Source: Methylopila capsulata
GTDB lineage: Bacteria > Pseudomonadota > Alphaproteobacteria > Rhizobiales > Methylopilaceae
Reading direction: 5' to 3'
Assembly: GCF_016907975.1 (NCBI RefSeq)
Contig: NZ_JAFBCY010000001.1
Location: forward strand, 1,116,001 to 1,180,000
Length of the DNA: 64,000 bases
The notes beneath the pieces were generated by a model that worked only from the letters and a program-made list of their open reading frames with translations, did no database searches and was not told the DNA's origin. The translations under genes were made by a program, and so were the position numbers. Below, one piece after another: positions 1-7,609 of this stretch; within the stretch, counting starts at the first letter, position 1; every line of letters begins with the position of its first letter.

Positions 1-2160
1 CTCGAAGGTGAACGCCGCCTTGCCGTTAAGCCGGATCGGTCGCCCGTTCGTCCTGTCGATCAGGCTCCAGACGCCCGTTCCGGTCCCCGGCGCGACCACG
101 ATATCATCCGCCTCCAGCCCCTCGTCAGGGTTGTCTTCGACGAAGTCCCGGATGGATTGCTCCACGACCGCGGCGAAGTCCGGCGGTGCGTTGCGGTCGC
201 CGAGATAGAGGTCGGTCCCGTTCACCTGCACGGTGCGGGACTTGTAGACCTTCGCGGCTTCCGTGAGGGCGTTGTCGGTCGAGAGGCCGAGGCGGAGGTA
301 AAGCCCGCCGAGCTTCTCGATCTCGGCCATTGCGTAGCTCTCATTGGCCGGCTTGTTCCGGCCGAACCACTCCGAGGTGCCCCGCGCCTTCGATCGGAGA
401 TCGTCTTGGCGCAGACGGAGCGCCTGAGACTGGTCCCCCGTAAAGTCCCCTCGGGTGGCTGTCACCGCCGTCTGAAGGGCCTCCTTCTGGTCCTGCCCAA
501 GGTACTGCTCAGCCACCCGCGCGGCTTCGTAGAACTCGATCGCCTTGCCGTCCTTCAGGTGAGCGCCCAGGAGCCGCGGGCTCTTCGCGTGGAGCTGCTT
601 GTAGGTCTCGAAACCCGAGGCCACGGAGGGCGGGAGGTCGGCCCCAGATGTCGTCACGATCGACGCGCCAGCTGCTCCCGCTTCCATGACGTTCTTCCAT
701 TGCGGGTTCACCGCGCCGTTGCGGCTGAGCCAATCCACCTTGCGGTTGAACGTCTGTAGGGCGATCTGGCCCCGCTTGGCGTCCGCGTCGGGGGCCTTCT
801 CGGCCGCCTTCATCTGCCGTGCGGCTTCTGCGTCCTCCAGCTCCATCTTCGTCGAAATGGCCTGTTCGCGGCGTTTTTCGCCCGACACGGCGACCCTCTC
901 ACCCTGCTTGTTCAGGACATAGCCGTCCCCAAGGAACGGGAGGCGGCCGTCCTCACCGAGGATGAGATCGTTCGAGAGGAGGCGGCTCGTGGACACTGCC
1001 GCCCTGCCTTCCAGACGGGCCTTCTCGCGCTCCTTTCGGAGGTGTTCGAGCGTCATTTCATTCCGGGTGATGTAGCCGGTGACGTCGCTTTCCTCCAGCA
1101 CGCCGGGGTTCGCCTTGTGGAACTCGACGAGCTTCTTGGCGTCGAGCTTGCCGGCCTTCGCCTGATCGAGAAAGCTCATGCGGGTGTCCAAGCCACCGTC
1201 ATGGGCGCGCTTGTCCCGCTCGCGCTCCGCCAGAGCGAGCACCCTCAGGGCATCCGCAGCGAACTCCCGGTTGTCCTTCAGAGCCCCGAGCTTGGTCCCG
1301 TCATCCCCCGTTCGGTCGCTCTCAAGGAGCGCCTTGGCGGTCGCGAAGTCGCCTTCATCGGCTAGCGACGAGGCGACGCGGAGCACCTCGCGGTCCTGGT
1401 CCTTGTTCGGGACGTTCAGAAGCTCGCGGTTGCCCTTGTACTTGCCCCGGATGAGCGCCTGGATTTCCTCGGGGGACTTGCCGTCCTCCTTGGCCGCCTT
1501 CACGGTCGTGAGGAAGTCGGAATAGACGTTGTCTCGGGTGTCCGAGTTCAGCCGCTCGGACTTGTATTGTGCCTGCGCGGAGCGGAGCTTGCCGGCGGCG
1601 GCCGAGGCCGTGGGCGTGTAGCCGGCGACGAAGTGCTTGTCGTCTCCGAACGCCTCCAGGTCTTCCTTCATGCCGTCCGCCGCGAGGCGATCGGCGCTGT
1701 CGTTGTCCTTGTCGAAGTCGTTCTCGTAGGCGGTCGCGTTCTGCTCAGCGCGCCACGAGGCCATACGCTGGCCGAACTGCTTCATCCACCCCGCGCGGAA
1801 CCACGGGTTTTGCAGCTCCGTGATCTCGCCCTTCTTCATGGCGTCGCGGGCTTCCTCGAAGGTCATGCCCCCGAGCTTGCGGGTGGCCGCAGCCTCCGCC
1901 TCAGGGCGCGCCGAGTCGGCGTAGCTGTCGAGGAAGCGGTTGAGCGCCGGGTTCAGCGCGCCGAGGCCCCGCGCCAGGGCGAGGAATTGGTTGTCCTGCG
2001 GGGGCGCTGGGGCGCGGACGAAGGTGTCCACGGGGTTCGCGGTGGGCCGAAGCTGGGCTTCACGGCGGAGTTCAGGGGACTCGACGCGGGCGTTACGCCG
2101 GCTGCGCTCGACGTCGGGGCGGTCTTCAGTGATCGGCCTGAGGCCAGGAACGAGGGCCAT
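1..2160 (-). CDS. T7 gp15-like internal virion (ejection) protein, partial
   Basis: One minus-strand frame is open from the ATG at 2158-2160 to the left edge, giving at least 720 codons with no stop, so the C-terminus is missing. A GGAG ribosome site precedes the ATG. The protein is hydrophilic, rich in Ala, Glu, Lys and Asp and has no cysteine-rich or membrane segment. Its layout resembles internal core proteins of T7-like podoviruses (gp15), which leave the capsid during infection and help form the DNA ejection channel: a long helical body, a NESYAM segment, then a beta-rich tail with WSLIDRTNGRPIRLNG near the edge. Assignment rests on recalled family resemblance; another large phage structural protein is possible. 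That it is a phage gene is likely. Confidence 0.6.
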   Translation of the reverse strand, partial: MALVPGLRPITEDRPDVERSRRNARVESPELRREAQLRPTANPVDTFVRAPAPPQDNQFLALARGLGALNPALNRFLDSYADSARPEAEAAATRKLGGMTFEEARDAMKKGEITELQNPWFRAGWMKQFGQRMASWRAEQNATAYENDFDKDNDSADRLAADGMKEDLEAFGDDKHFVAGYTPTASAAAGKLRSAQAQYKSERLNSDTRDNVYSDFLTTVKAAKEDGKSPEEIQALIRGKYKGNRELLNVPNKDQDREVLRVASSLADEGDFATAKALLESDRTGDDGTKLGALKDNREFAADALRVLALAERERDKRAHDGGLDTRMSFLDQAKAGKLDAKKLVEFHKANPGVLEESDVTGYITRNEMTLEHLRKEREKARLEGRAAVSTSRLLSNDLILGEDGRLPFLGDGYVLNKQGERVAVSGEKRREQAISTKMELEDAEAARQMKAAEKAPDADAKRGQIALQTFNRKVDWLSRNGAVNPQWKNVMEAGAAGASIVTTSGADLPPSVASGFETYKQLHAKSPRLLGAHLKDGKAIEFYEAARVAEQYLGQDQKEALQTAVTATRGDFTGDQSQALRLRQDDLRSKARGTSEWFGRNKPANESYAMAEIEKLGGLYLRLGLSTDNALTEAAKVYKSRTVQVNGTDLYLGDRNAPPDFAAVVEQSIRDFVEDNPDEGLEADDIVVAPGTGTGVWSLIDRTNGRPIRLNGKAAFTFE

Positions 2161-2205
2161 TCGGCGCTCCGATGTGGTGGTGAAGGAGCCCGATGGCTCC
2201 GAGAC

Positions 2206-2244
2206 AAAGAAAAACCCGCGCCCGGAGGTGATCCGAGACGCGGG
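2206..2244 (-). terminator. Rho-independent terminator, minus strand
   Basis: CCCGCG at 2215-2220 pairs with CGCGGG at 2239-2244. Read on the minus strand, the hairpin is followed by TTTT, a C and TTT. It sits between the small gene at 2311-2589 and the virion protein gene, so it would end transcription of the small gene or limit read-through into the structural gene. Confidence 0.6.
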
Positions 2245-2310
2245 CTGGCGTTGGCAGAAACTTTCAGAGCACCTTGGGGCGGACGCTTCCGACTTGTTAC
2301 AAGTCGCCGC

Positions 2311-2589
2311 TTAGAACGACCTGTTTTCGGAGAATGGCAATGCGATGCCATGCGCCTGCAGCGTGGCTTTGTAATGATTCAGGTATGACCACAGCGCATT
2401 CCGAAGTTCATTGAGCTCTTCGTAGCCGGGCGATTTGCGAGATAATTGTTCACAGGCCAAATCTGCACGATGGCAGAGCGCGTGAAGACTATCACCTTGC
2501 ACGAGAACACCGGGAAACGCTCGACCAGGATGGCGCATAATGGCAGCGTTCGTCTGGTCCGAGAATATTTCAACGATCTCTGTGCGCAT
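2311..2589 (-). CDS. Small conserved protein of unknown function
   Basis: This 92-residue soluble protein starts MRTEIVEIFSD and contains RHPGRAFPGVLVQGDSL, a pattern I recall from a family of small bacterial proteins of unknown function (possibly DUF6959). It has no signal peptide or membrane segment. The C-terminal half is predicted helical (ELNELRNALWSYLNHYKATL). It lies upstream of the terminator at 2206-2244 and so is probably transcribed alone. The family name is uncertain and no function is proposed. The coding call is supported by the clear conserved-looking core. Confidence 0.6.
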   Translation of the reverse strand: MRTEIVEIFSDQTNAAIMRHPGRAFPGVLVQGDSLHALCHRADLACEQLSRKSPGYEELNELRNALWSYLNHYKATLQAHGIALPFSENRSF

Positions 2590-2677
2590 CAGTTTCTCTC
2601 AGATTTGGCTCGGCTACGCTTTCAAAGCACGCGCCGAAATGCCCCGCAATGTGATCAGGATCAGCGTGAATGCCGTT

Positions 2678-3187
2678 CTACGCGGGCCTAACGAGCGCGT
2701 TCTCACGCTTCCGAACGCGCAGCTTCAGGAGCCCCGCAAGCGTCACGTGACCGCGCGGCCAGACGTCCGCGGGCAACCCGTCGCGCTTCTTCACCATCAT
2801 CCAACGGTCATGCGCAGGGCTGGCAAGAGGGGCGAGAGTGACTTCGTCCGGCGAAAGGCCCCACGCTTGCGGCCCCGCGCAGTGCTCTTCGATCGCCCGG
2901 AGGGCCAGGACGCCGAAGTCGGACGGGAGAGCGCGTCCGTAGGTCGGCACATGCCAGCCGTTCACGACGACATGCTCACGATCGTAGGCCGTCTGCGCCT
3001 CGTCGAGCGCGTCTTCTGCGTCCGCGCCACCTTCGATCAGGGCGGCGGCTCGACGCCTGATCTCGTCGCGCCGCTCGGAGGCGTTCGTGAGGCCGGGACA
3101 GTTCGGGAAGCGGTCCCACGCGAGGCGGGAGAGGAGTTCGGCGGGCGTCTCGGGTGAGCCCTCGGAAGGCGTGGACGTCGTGTTCAT
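2678..3187 (-). CDS. Hypothetical phage protein
   Basis: The frame is open upstream to 3337, but the start MNTTSTPSEG at 3187 is preferred because AAGG lies six bases before the ATG. The 169-residue product contains a helical middle part (RRDEIRRRAAALIEGGADAEDALDEAQTAYDREH) and a C-terminal part rich in Trp and Pro (GWHVPTYGRALPSDFGVLALRA). I do not recognise a family. It is co-directional with the two HNH-like genes to its right, with an 85-base gap, so they may form one transcript. Confidence 0.55.
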   Translation of the reverse strand: MNTTSTPSEGSPETPAELLSRLAWDRFPNCPGLTNASERRDEIRRRAAALIEGGADAEDALDEAQTAYDREHVVVNGWHVPTYGRALPSDFGVLALRAIEEHCAGPQAWGLSPDEVTLAPLASPAHDRWMMVKKRDGLPADVWPRGHVTLAGLLKLRVRKRENALVRPA

Positions 3188-3272
3188 GGCGGACCTTATG
3201 TGGCGTGAGGTGGGAGCGAACGCGCCCCCACAGCCGACGTGAGCCGGCCGCAGGGTCGTCGTGAGCAGTGGT

Positions 3273-3647
3273 TCAGGCGGCGACCTGGAAGACGGCGGCT
3301 TCGCCACGGCCCTTCGCAAAGCCGCTGTCGGCCGCAAGATTCTCAGGCCGAAGGTCCAGCCGGTCGCGGGAGCGATAGAAGCAGCGCTCGCCGCCCCGCA
3401 GGTCGAGGATGAGACGCGCGACGCTCACTCGGCCGGCCGAGGAATATGCTCGCGTGTGGTAGGCCGAAACGTAGAAGCGGCCCTTGCCGTCGCCGCTCAG
3501 GCCCCAGGTCTCGGAAACGCCGAGGGCGCGGAGGCGCTCATAATCGGGCTTGAGCAGCGTGCAGTGCTTGCCGTGGCCTACAGGAACGACGGCGATCTCG
3601 CGGCTTTGGCTGTCCCGGTAGAAGCGGGGCGTGGTGGTGTCGGTCAT
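3273..3647 (-). CDS. HNH/AP2-endonuclease-like small protein, paralogue A
   Basis: This 124-residue protein is homologous along its length to the neighbour at 3813-4196. Shared elements, in order, are RxYxDSQxREI near residues 9-17, a TLL..DYxRLRALG segment near 30-43, GRFYVSA near 56-62, a VARLI helix near 75-80, and YRSRDRLDLRPENL near 90-104. The last element resembles the end of HNH homing-type nucleases and AP2-linked HNH proteins (dxlDnRxxNL), but the catalytic H-N-H histidines are not visible. It may be a DNA-binding protein derived from a homing nuclease. GTC ATT context gives an ATG start at 3647. Confidence 0.55.
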   Translation of the reverse strand: MTDTTTPRFYRDSQSREIAVVPVGHGKHCTLLKPDYERLRALGVSETWGLSGDGKGRFYVSAYHTRAYSSAGRVSVARLILDLRGGERCFYRSRDRLDLRPENLAADSGFAKGRGEAAVFQVAA

Positions 3648-3812
3648 TTCGGGATGTCCTCAGACATGCGTCGGCGATCCCCGTGGAGGTCCACGAGGTC
3701 AGGCCGGCTCGGTTGTTGGGTTGGGTTCAGGTCATCCGGCGCGGCTCACCGCGGGCGGAATTCGGGGAAGACGAGGAAGGTCGAGACCTTCATGTGATCC
3801 GTTTAGGCTGGA

Positions 3813-4196
3813 TCAGGCTCGTGGCTCGGACCACAGGACAGCCTCGCGGCCGTTCGCGTCGCCGCGGGCCACGATAAGGTTGTCGCTGATCAGGTTGAGC
3901 GGGCTGCGGTCGCGGTATCGGACGATCTGCCCCGCTTCAGCCCGAGCGATTATACGGGCGATGCGGACAAGGCCATGACCGGACCGGACCCTGCGCTTCG
4001 TGGCCGTGACGTAGCCCCGCCCCCCGCCGTTGTCGTTCAGGGTCCAGTGGGGACGGATGCCAAGCTCTTCGAGCCGGCGAAAGTCCTCCGTCAGGAGGCG
4101 ACAGCGCGGGCCGTTGGCGAGTTCGACTTCGGTGATGTCGCGGCCTGCGGCGTCCACGTAGGAGCCAACGTAACGTCGGGGCGGAGCGGTGCTCAT
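3813..4196 (-). CDS. HNH/AP2-endonuclease-like small protein, paralogue B
   Basis: The open frame extends to 4367, but alignment with paralogue A places the start at MSTAPPRRYVGSY (4196), giving 127 residues. It shares LLTEDFRRLEELG, GGGRGYVTATKRR, VRIARIIARAEAG and YRDRSPLNLISDNL with the gene at 3273-3647. The same HNH-derived C-terminal motif is present, again without obvious catalytic histidines. The two genes lie in tandem on the minus strand with 165 bases between them and look like an old duplication. A DNA-binding role is inferred from the fold resemblance only. Confidence 0.55.
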   Translation of the reverse strand: MSTAPPRRYVGSYVDAAGRDITEVELANGPRCRLLTEDFRRLEELGIRPHWTLNDNGGGRGYVTATKRRVRSGHGLVRIARIIARAEAGQIVRYRDRSPLNLISDNLIVARGDANGREAVLWSEPRA

Positions 4197-4504
4197 GGCT
4201 TTCTCTGTGTGCGGCGAGGTGGCCCTAAAGGCGCGTGAAGGCGCTCTTCGCGGGCGTCGCGGACTTCTGTGGGGATGATGATTTGCAGGAAGGCCCCGCG
4301 GTGACTCAGGGGAGCCCGTACGCGGCGTTCCGGGGCCGGCAGGTGAAGTGTGTGCCCGTGGGCGCAACAGGCCGCCAGGGAGTTCCGGAGAGGCTCCGGC
4401 GAAGTGGGGCTGAAGGGGGCCTTGGGGGCTCGACTACATTAAAGAAACCGATGCGCCCCAACCGACACGGGCGCAGTGCGATGCAGCTCTACAAGCAGCG
4501 CCGC
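4197..4504. other. Intergenic stretch without a supported gene
   Basis: About 308 bases lie between the starts and ends of neighbouring minus-strand genes. Open frames on both strands here have poor protein character. The stretch is the likely leader and promoter region of the HNH-like genes; a TTTCTTTAATG stretch (minus strand, near 4435-4450) is the only AT-rich spot, and no clear -35/-10 pair or terminator can be assigned. Confidence 0.3.
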
Positions 4505-4765
4505 CTAGGGAACCTCGATCTCCTGCTCTACGCCCGGCGGGTGTTCGGCCAAGTCCATTGACCAGCCGTCCCCATCGAACGTCAGCGTGATCTCGAAGGT
4601 CGGCCCGCCCCCTCCGCTGTTCATATACCAGCACCGGACACGGCGTTCCTCGACTGCGAGGAACTGCACGAAGTTCATGTCCACGTAAGACCCGATCTTC
4701 GCGCTGATCGCCTCGGCGATTTCGAGCGCCCCAATACGTCGAAGCTTTTCTGAGCTACCGGCCAT
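4505..4765 (-). CDS. Hypothetical phage protein
   Basis: The frame runs up to a GTG at 4933, but the part beyond 4765 is antisense to a recognisable antirepressor remnant and is probably not coding. The start MAGSSEKLRR at 4765 gives 86 residues. The middle (IAEAISAKIGSYVDMNFVQF) is helical and the C-terminal half has alternating strands (TFEITLTFDGDGWSMDL). No family recognised. No strong ribosome site is seen, so both the start and the gene are uncertain. Confidence 0.4.
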   Translation of the reverse strand: MAGSSEKLRRIGALEIAEAISAKIGSYVDMNFVQFLAVEERRVRCWYMNSGGGGPTFEITLTFDGDGWSMDLAEHPPGVEQEIEVP

Positions 4766-5129
4766 GCCATTCGATGGCACTGGCTGCGCGGCCTTGCAAG
4801 GGCTCGGCATTACCTGCGAGCTGCGCGCAATCGAGAAGGACGGCGCGACTACGTCTGCGTAAAGAACCTTTGCGCTGCGCTCGACCTTCACGACACCGTC
4901 AGCGCCCACGTGAAGAAGCTCGACCCGGAGCACCTCCCCTAAGCTGATCGGATCAGCTTAGGGGAGACCCGAGCTGGAAAGCCGATGCTCATGGTCACCG
5001 AGCCCGGTCTCTGGGTTCTCGCGACACGCGCCGACTCGGCCAAGGCGAAGCCCTTCCGCGACTGAACTCACCCGCGAGGCGCTCTCAGCGATCCGCAAGA
5101 CAGGCGAGTTCCCTGAAGGGCAGCGGTAA
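4764..5129 (+). pseudogene. BRO-type phage antirepressor remnant
   Basis: Three pieces in different frames rebuild a BRO-N domain. From 4764 the first frame reads GITCELRAIEKDG; a one-base shift near 4850 leads to DYVCVKNLCAALDLHDTV and VKKLDPEHLP; a TAA follows at 4938-4940; the same frame resumes with GKPMLMVTEPGLWVL and SAKAKPFRD; a second shift near 5065 gives LTREALSAIRKTGEFPEG before a stop. These match the order of BRO/antirepressor N-terminal domains (xVAKDVCxALG, ESGLYxLIxRS, KPFxxWVTxEVLPxIRKTG). BRO proteins of phages bind DNA and counter repressors. The gene is dead by two frameshifts and a stop, the stop lying inside a 33-bp palindrome. Confidence 0.7.
4934..4966. repeat. 33-bp perfect palindrome
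   Basis: The arm CTCCCCTAAGCTGATC at 4934-4949 is the exact reverse complement of 4951-4966, with a single central G at 4950. Arms of 16 bases without mismatch are far beyond chance in this length of DNA. It has no T-run on either side, so it is not a usual terminator. It lies inside the antirepressor remnant and supplies that frame's stop codon. It could be an operator, a recombination or replication element, or a damage product. Confidence 0.85.
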
Positions 5130-5239
5130 GCCGGTTCCGAGCTACCGCTCACGTGCTCTTTCGCGGGCACGATCGCGGACCTGAAGGAGCTGGGCGCGCA
5201 GATCACGACAAAGGCCGGGATGGCCCCTCCCCTTTAGGT

Positions 5240-5826
5240 CACCTTCAGGTCTCAGTTAAAGAGACAAGGAGATAACCAATAGGCTTTATATAATTAATAC
5301 AACATACGAATCACTTATATAACTCCTTAAATAACACTATCTAAGTTATTGCCCTTTAAGTAAACTTATAATCTCCACTTAATAGGGGTGTCTTACTTTA
5401 CTCATTACTGTGTCTCATCTTGGAGAGGGCTCATTCTGTCTGTCTGTGGTCGACAGCGAGGAACGAGCCCTCCTGTATCCAAGGGTGCGGGATAAATCTA
5501 AGGCATTCAAATACAATAGGAATTTTTTGTCTTGTCTGGTGCCGCATGCCGCCTCATCAGAGCCCCGTCAAACGAAGCCTTAAGGCCGCCTTCAGAGAAC
5601 CGAAAGGCCCCTAAGACGTCCGCAGCGCGCGCCTTGGCGATGGTCGACGGTCCGGATGCGGCCCGGCGAGGCCTCCTCTTTCTAAGGGTGGGCGGTAAAC
5701 CCCATGCCCCGCCCTGACTCTCAGGAGTCCACTGGCGGGCTTTGGGTGCCACCGCACCCAGCCTAGCCGACGAGAGCTGACGGCCGCCTACGGGACCCCA
5801 GAGCCGCTATCCGCGGCTCCTCCCCG
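5240..5826. other. AT-rich island and gene-poor stretch
   Basis: Bases 5,255-5,430 are strikingly AT-rich beside neighbours of over 60% GC, with runs such as TTTATATAATTAATAC and CTTAAATAACACTATC. An AAGGAGAT ribosome-like site near 5,267 is not followed by a start codon. CCCTTTAAGT near 5,352 and ACTTAATAGGG near 5,378 form an imperfect hairpin. From 5,540 to 5,826 the DNA is GC-rich again; short frames of 61-81 codons exist on both strands but none looks like protein. A hairpin GGGTGC/GCACCC lies at 5744-5759. A control region, phage promoter cluster or replication origin is possible. Confidence 0.4.
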
Positions 5827-6072
5827 TCAGTGCGCCCAACGCGGCCCACTCTCCGACTTGTAGCGCTCAAGCGCCTCTCGGAACTCTCCATCCGTCCGCG
5901 CTATGACATTGTCTATCTCCGCCGGGTTAGCTGCGCCGCCGAAGCGCCGGGCCGCCAGCTTGCGTACGCCGCTCGCGGAGATCAGCACCTGCCCGCCAAC
6001 TTCGCGGATTTCGTGGGACTCCAAACCCATAGCGAGCAGATCGGAGCGCGATACGCCCTTATTGCCGGTCAT
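5827..6072 (-). CDS. Small hypothetical protein, possibly DNA-binding
   Basis: The start at 6072 (MTGNKGVSRSDLLAMGL) is chosen because AGGAGAAG lies six bases before the ATG, which is better than the upstream codon at 6117. The 81-residue product begins with SRSDLLAMGLESHEIREVGGQVLISASGVRKL, which could form a winged-helix or MerR-like helix-turn-helix. The C-terminal part is acidic and helical. It follows the MarR-like gene at 6141-6545 by 68 bases on the same strand, so they probably share a transcript. Function unknown. Confidence 0.6.
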   Translation of the reverse strand: MTGNKGVSRSDLLAMGLESHEIREVGGQVLISASGVRKLAARRFGGAANPAEIDNVIARTDGEFREALERYKSESGPRWAH

Positions 6073-6140
6073 TGCCAACTTCTCCTGTCCGGCGCGGGAT
6101 GCGCTCGGCTCTATCAATGGTGTGGGGTAAACTTTGCGGC

Positions 6141-6545
6141 TCAGAGGCTCTTGGCCTCACCGCGCGCCTTCCGCGGCCTTCTCCGGCCCAGCCGGGCGTG
6201 CAGCATCTTCAGCGCTGCTACGCCTTTCGGCGTCAGCACAAGGCCGCGGTAACGGGCGTCATCACGTAGCGGCCCATCCTCGATCAGGCCGGGACCGCTC
6301 CGCACTCGCCCGTTGTGAACGTCACGGTACTGTTCCCTGAGCTGCGAGAGCATCGTGAAGGTCGTAGAATGCGGAGACCGCAGCAATACGGCGATCTCCA
6401 TAATCGTTACGCCCGGTTTCCTGTAGATCATGATCAGCGCCAAGACAGCCTTAAGGCGAAGCTCGGGCAACACCACGTGGGTCGTAAGCAGCACCCGAGC
6501 GGCGGCGTCCAGTCGTCTTAGCGTTGCTCCTTCGTCCGCGAACAT
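6141..6545 (-). CDS. MarR-like winged-helix regulator
   Basis: The 134-residue protein starts with a GGAGGG ribosome site close to its ATG. Residues about 25-75 (LPELRLKAVLALIMIYRKPGVTIMEIAVLLRSPHSTTFTMLSQLREQ) match the core of a winged helix: a helix, a helix-turn-helix with a Ser/Thr-rich recognition helix, and a wing (LIEDGP to RGLVLTPKG near 88-112). LTPKGVAAL is typical of MarR/PadR proteins. The C-terminus is basic. In a prophage it is a candidate lysogeny or cargo regulator. Palindromes around and just upstream of its start could be its own operator. Confidence 0.65.
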   Translation of the reverse strand: MFADEGATLRRLDAAARVLLTTHVVLPELRLKAVLALIMIYRKPGVTIMEIAVLLRSPHSTTFTMLSQLREQYRDVHNGRVRSGPGLIEDGPLRDDARYRGLVLTPKGVAALKMLHARLGRRRPRKARGEAKSL

Positions 6546-6579
6546 GTTCCCTCCGTCGTTCGCGAACGAGAGAACATGT
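6540..6579 (-). promoter_or_regulatory. Dyad cluster at the MarR-like gene start
   Basis: Perfect palindromes GAACATGTTC (6540-6549, overlapping the start codon) and CGTTCGCGAACG (6557-6568) are followed by a second GAACATGT at 6572-6579. Placed over the start and leader of a DNA-binding protein gene, these repeats are plausible autoregulatory operators. The role is inferred from position only. Confidence 0.45.
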
Positions 6580-6742
6580 CACAGACAGACTAGGAAGCCC
6601 GAATTCGCCAAGGGCGCGAACCGCACAAGACTATATATCTCGTGCGTCTAGTAAAAATGCGCGCGCTGCTCGCAACTTGAGTCCTGCTGTGTCATGCCAC
6701 AGCGTGACACGTGTGGCGTAACTGCGCGCGAATGTCGCAGAC

Positions 6743-7261
6743 CTAAAGAACGGCGACGCGATGCTGCGGGTTAAGCACCGGCCGCAACGCCACCTTGAGC
6801 ACCGCCTTGAGCGGCCTCCAAAGCAGCCTTCGCACTGGCGGCACGATGAGTAGGTGATACACGCGCCACCAAACCGCTCCGAGCACGGCCGCGAGGATCA
6901 GAAACGGAGCAAGACAGTAGCTCCAGAAAACCGGCTTCCAGATCGGGCGCGTATCACGGCCACGACCACGGGGCGTTACGGGAGCGTTCACGCTGGCCCT
7001 GATTGGTCCGAAGACGAACTCAAAGACCCCTGCCTGTTGCCACTTCGCCGGGTCATTATCAGGAGCACGATCCGACCACAGGTCGAAAAAGGGTCCCGGT
7101 CGGACAGGGTCCTCACTGAATGAAATATAAATCTCCCCAACGACCGGAATATCCAAGAAGCAATTTGAGCCGAGATGCCGGAGCCACGACAACGGCACTA
7201 GGCGAACATTGTCGATACTCCAGAGATTTAACGCGCCGGCATTATGCGTGTCGCAAGACAT
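6743..7261 (-). CDS. Hypothetical membrane protein
   Basis: The frame opens at 7315, but MSCDTHNAGALNLWS at 7261 is preferred because GAGA precedes it and the upstream part is poor. The 172-residue product has a soluble N-terminal part of about 110 residues (LVPLSWLRHLGSNCFLDIPVVGEIYISF) and one or two hydrophobic segments (VFWSYCLAPFLILAAVLGAVWW, then HLLIVPPV), ending in a basic tail. The positive-inside rule would put the tail in the cytoplasm. No family recognised. It may be a phage-borne gene acting on the host envelope. Confidence 0.45.
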   Translation of the reverse strand: MSCDTHNAGALNLWSIDNVRLVPLSWLRHLGSNCFLDIPVVGEIYISFSEDPVRPGPFFDLWSDRAPDNDPAKWQQAGVFEFVFGPIRASVNAPVTPRGRGRDTRPIWKPVFWSYCLAPFLILAAVLGAVWWRVYHLLIVPPVRRLLWRPLKAVLKVALRPVLNPQHRVAVL

Positions 7262-7609
7262 TCTCGATTTTCCCCGATGAACACCGGCCGCCTGCCGGAC
7301 AATCGGGATAAGCATCTGATTTGGATCAGCGGTCCAATGACTTAAGGGAATCCATCACCACTTGTGGATTCCATTTGATGATGTGAACGGCCGATCTGGG
7401 ACGGAGCTTCGCCCGGCCACTCATGCAGTTCGACACATTCACGGACACGTGATTATCAATATCCGCAGGCGATGGGGCCGCGCCGCGTTTCAGTTCTGAC
7501 GTAGACGGATGCAAACGCCACGATATGAACAGGCATTCATATTCAGATTTGGCTCTACATCATTCGTATCTGCATCGGAGATACACAGAAACAATGCGGA
7601 GATACGCCG
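7262..7609. other. Intergenic stretch between divergent genes
   Basis: This stretch separates the minus-strand membrane protein from the plus-strand exported protein. A 62-codon frame starting at a TTG (7514 to 7326, minus) has no ribosome site and no convincing sequence. Bases 7,525-7,575 are AT-rich and probably hold the promoter of the exported protein gene. CGGAGATAC occurs twice, at 7576-7584 and 7597-7605, just before the TTG start. Confidence 0.3.

Noticed and set aside
4766-4933. N-terminal extension of the 4505-4765 gene up to a GTG at 4933
   Set aside because: This part is antisense to the BRO antirepressor remnant, whose sequence explains the open frame.
5295-5320. TAATACAAC..TCACTTATA resembling a T7 promoter
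   Set aside because: The two halves of the T7 promoter are separated by extra bases, the GGG start is missing and there is only one copy; probably chance in AT-rich DNA.
7326-7514. 62-codon minus frame
   Set aside because: It starts at a TTG without a ribosome site and shows no conserved-looking sequence.
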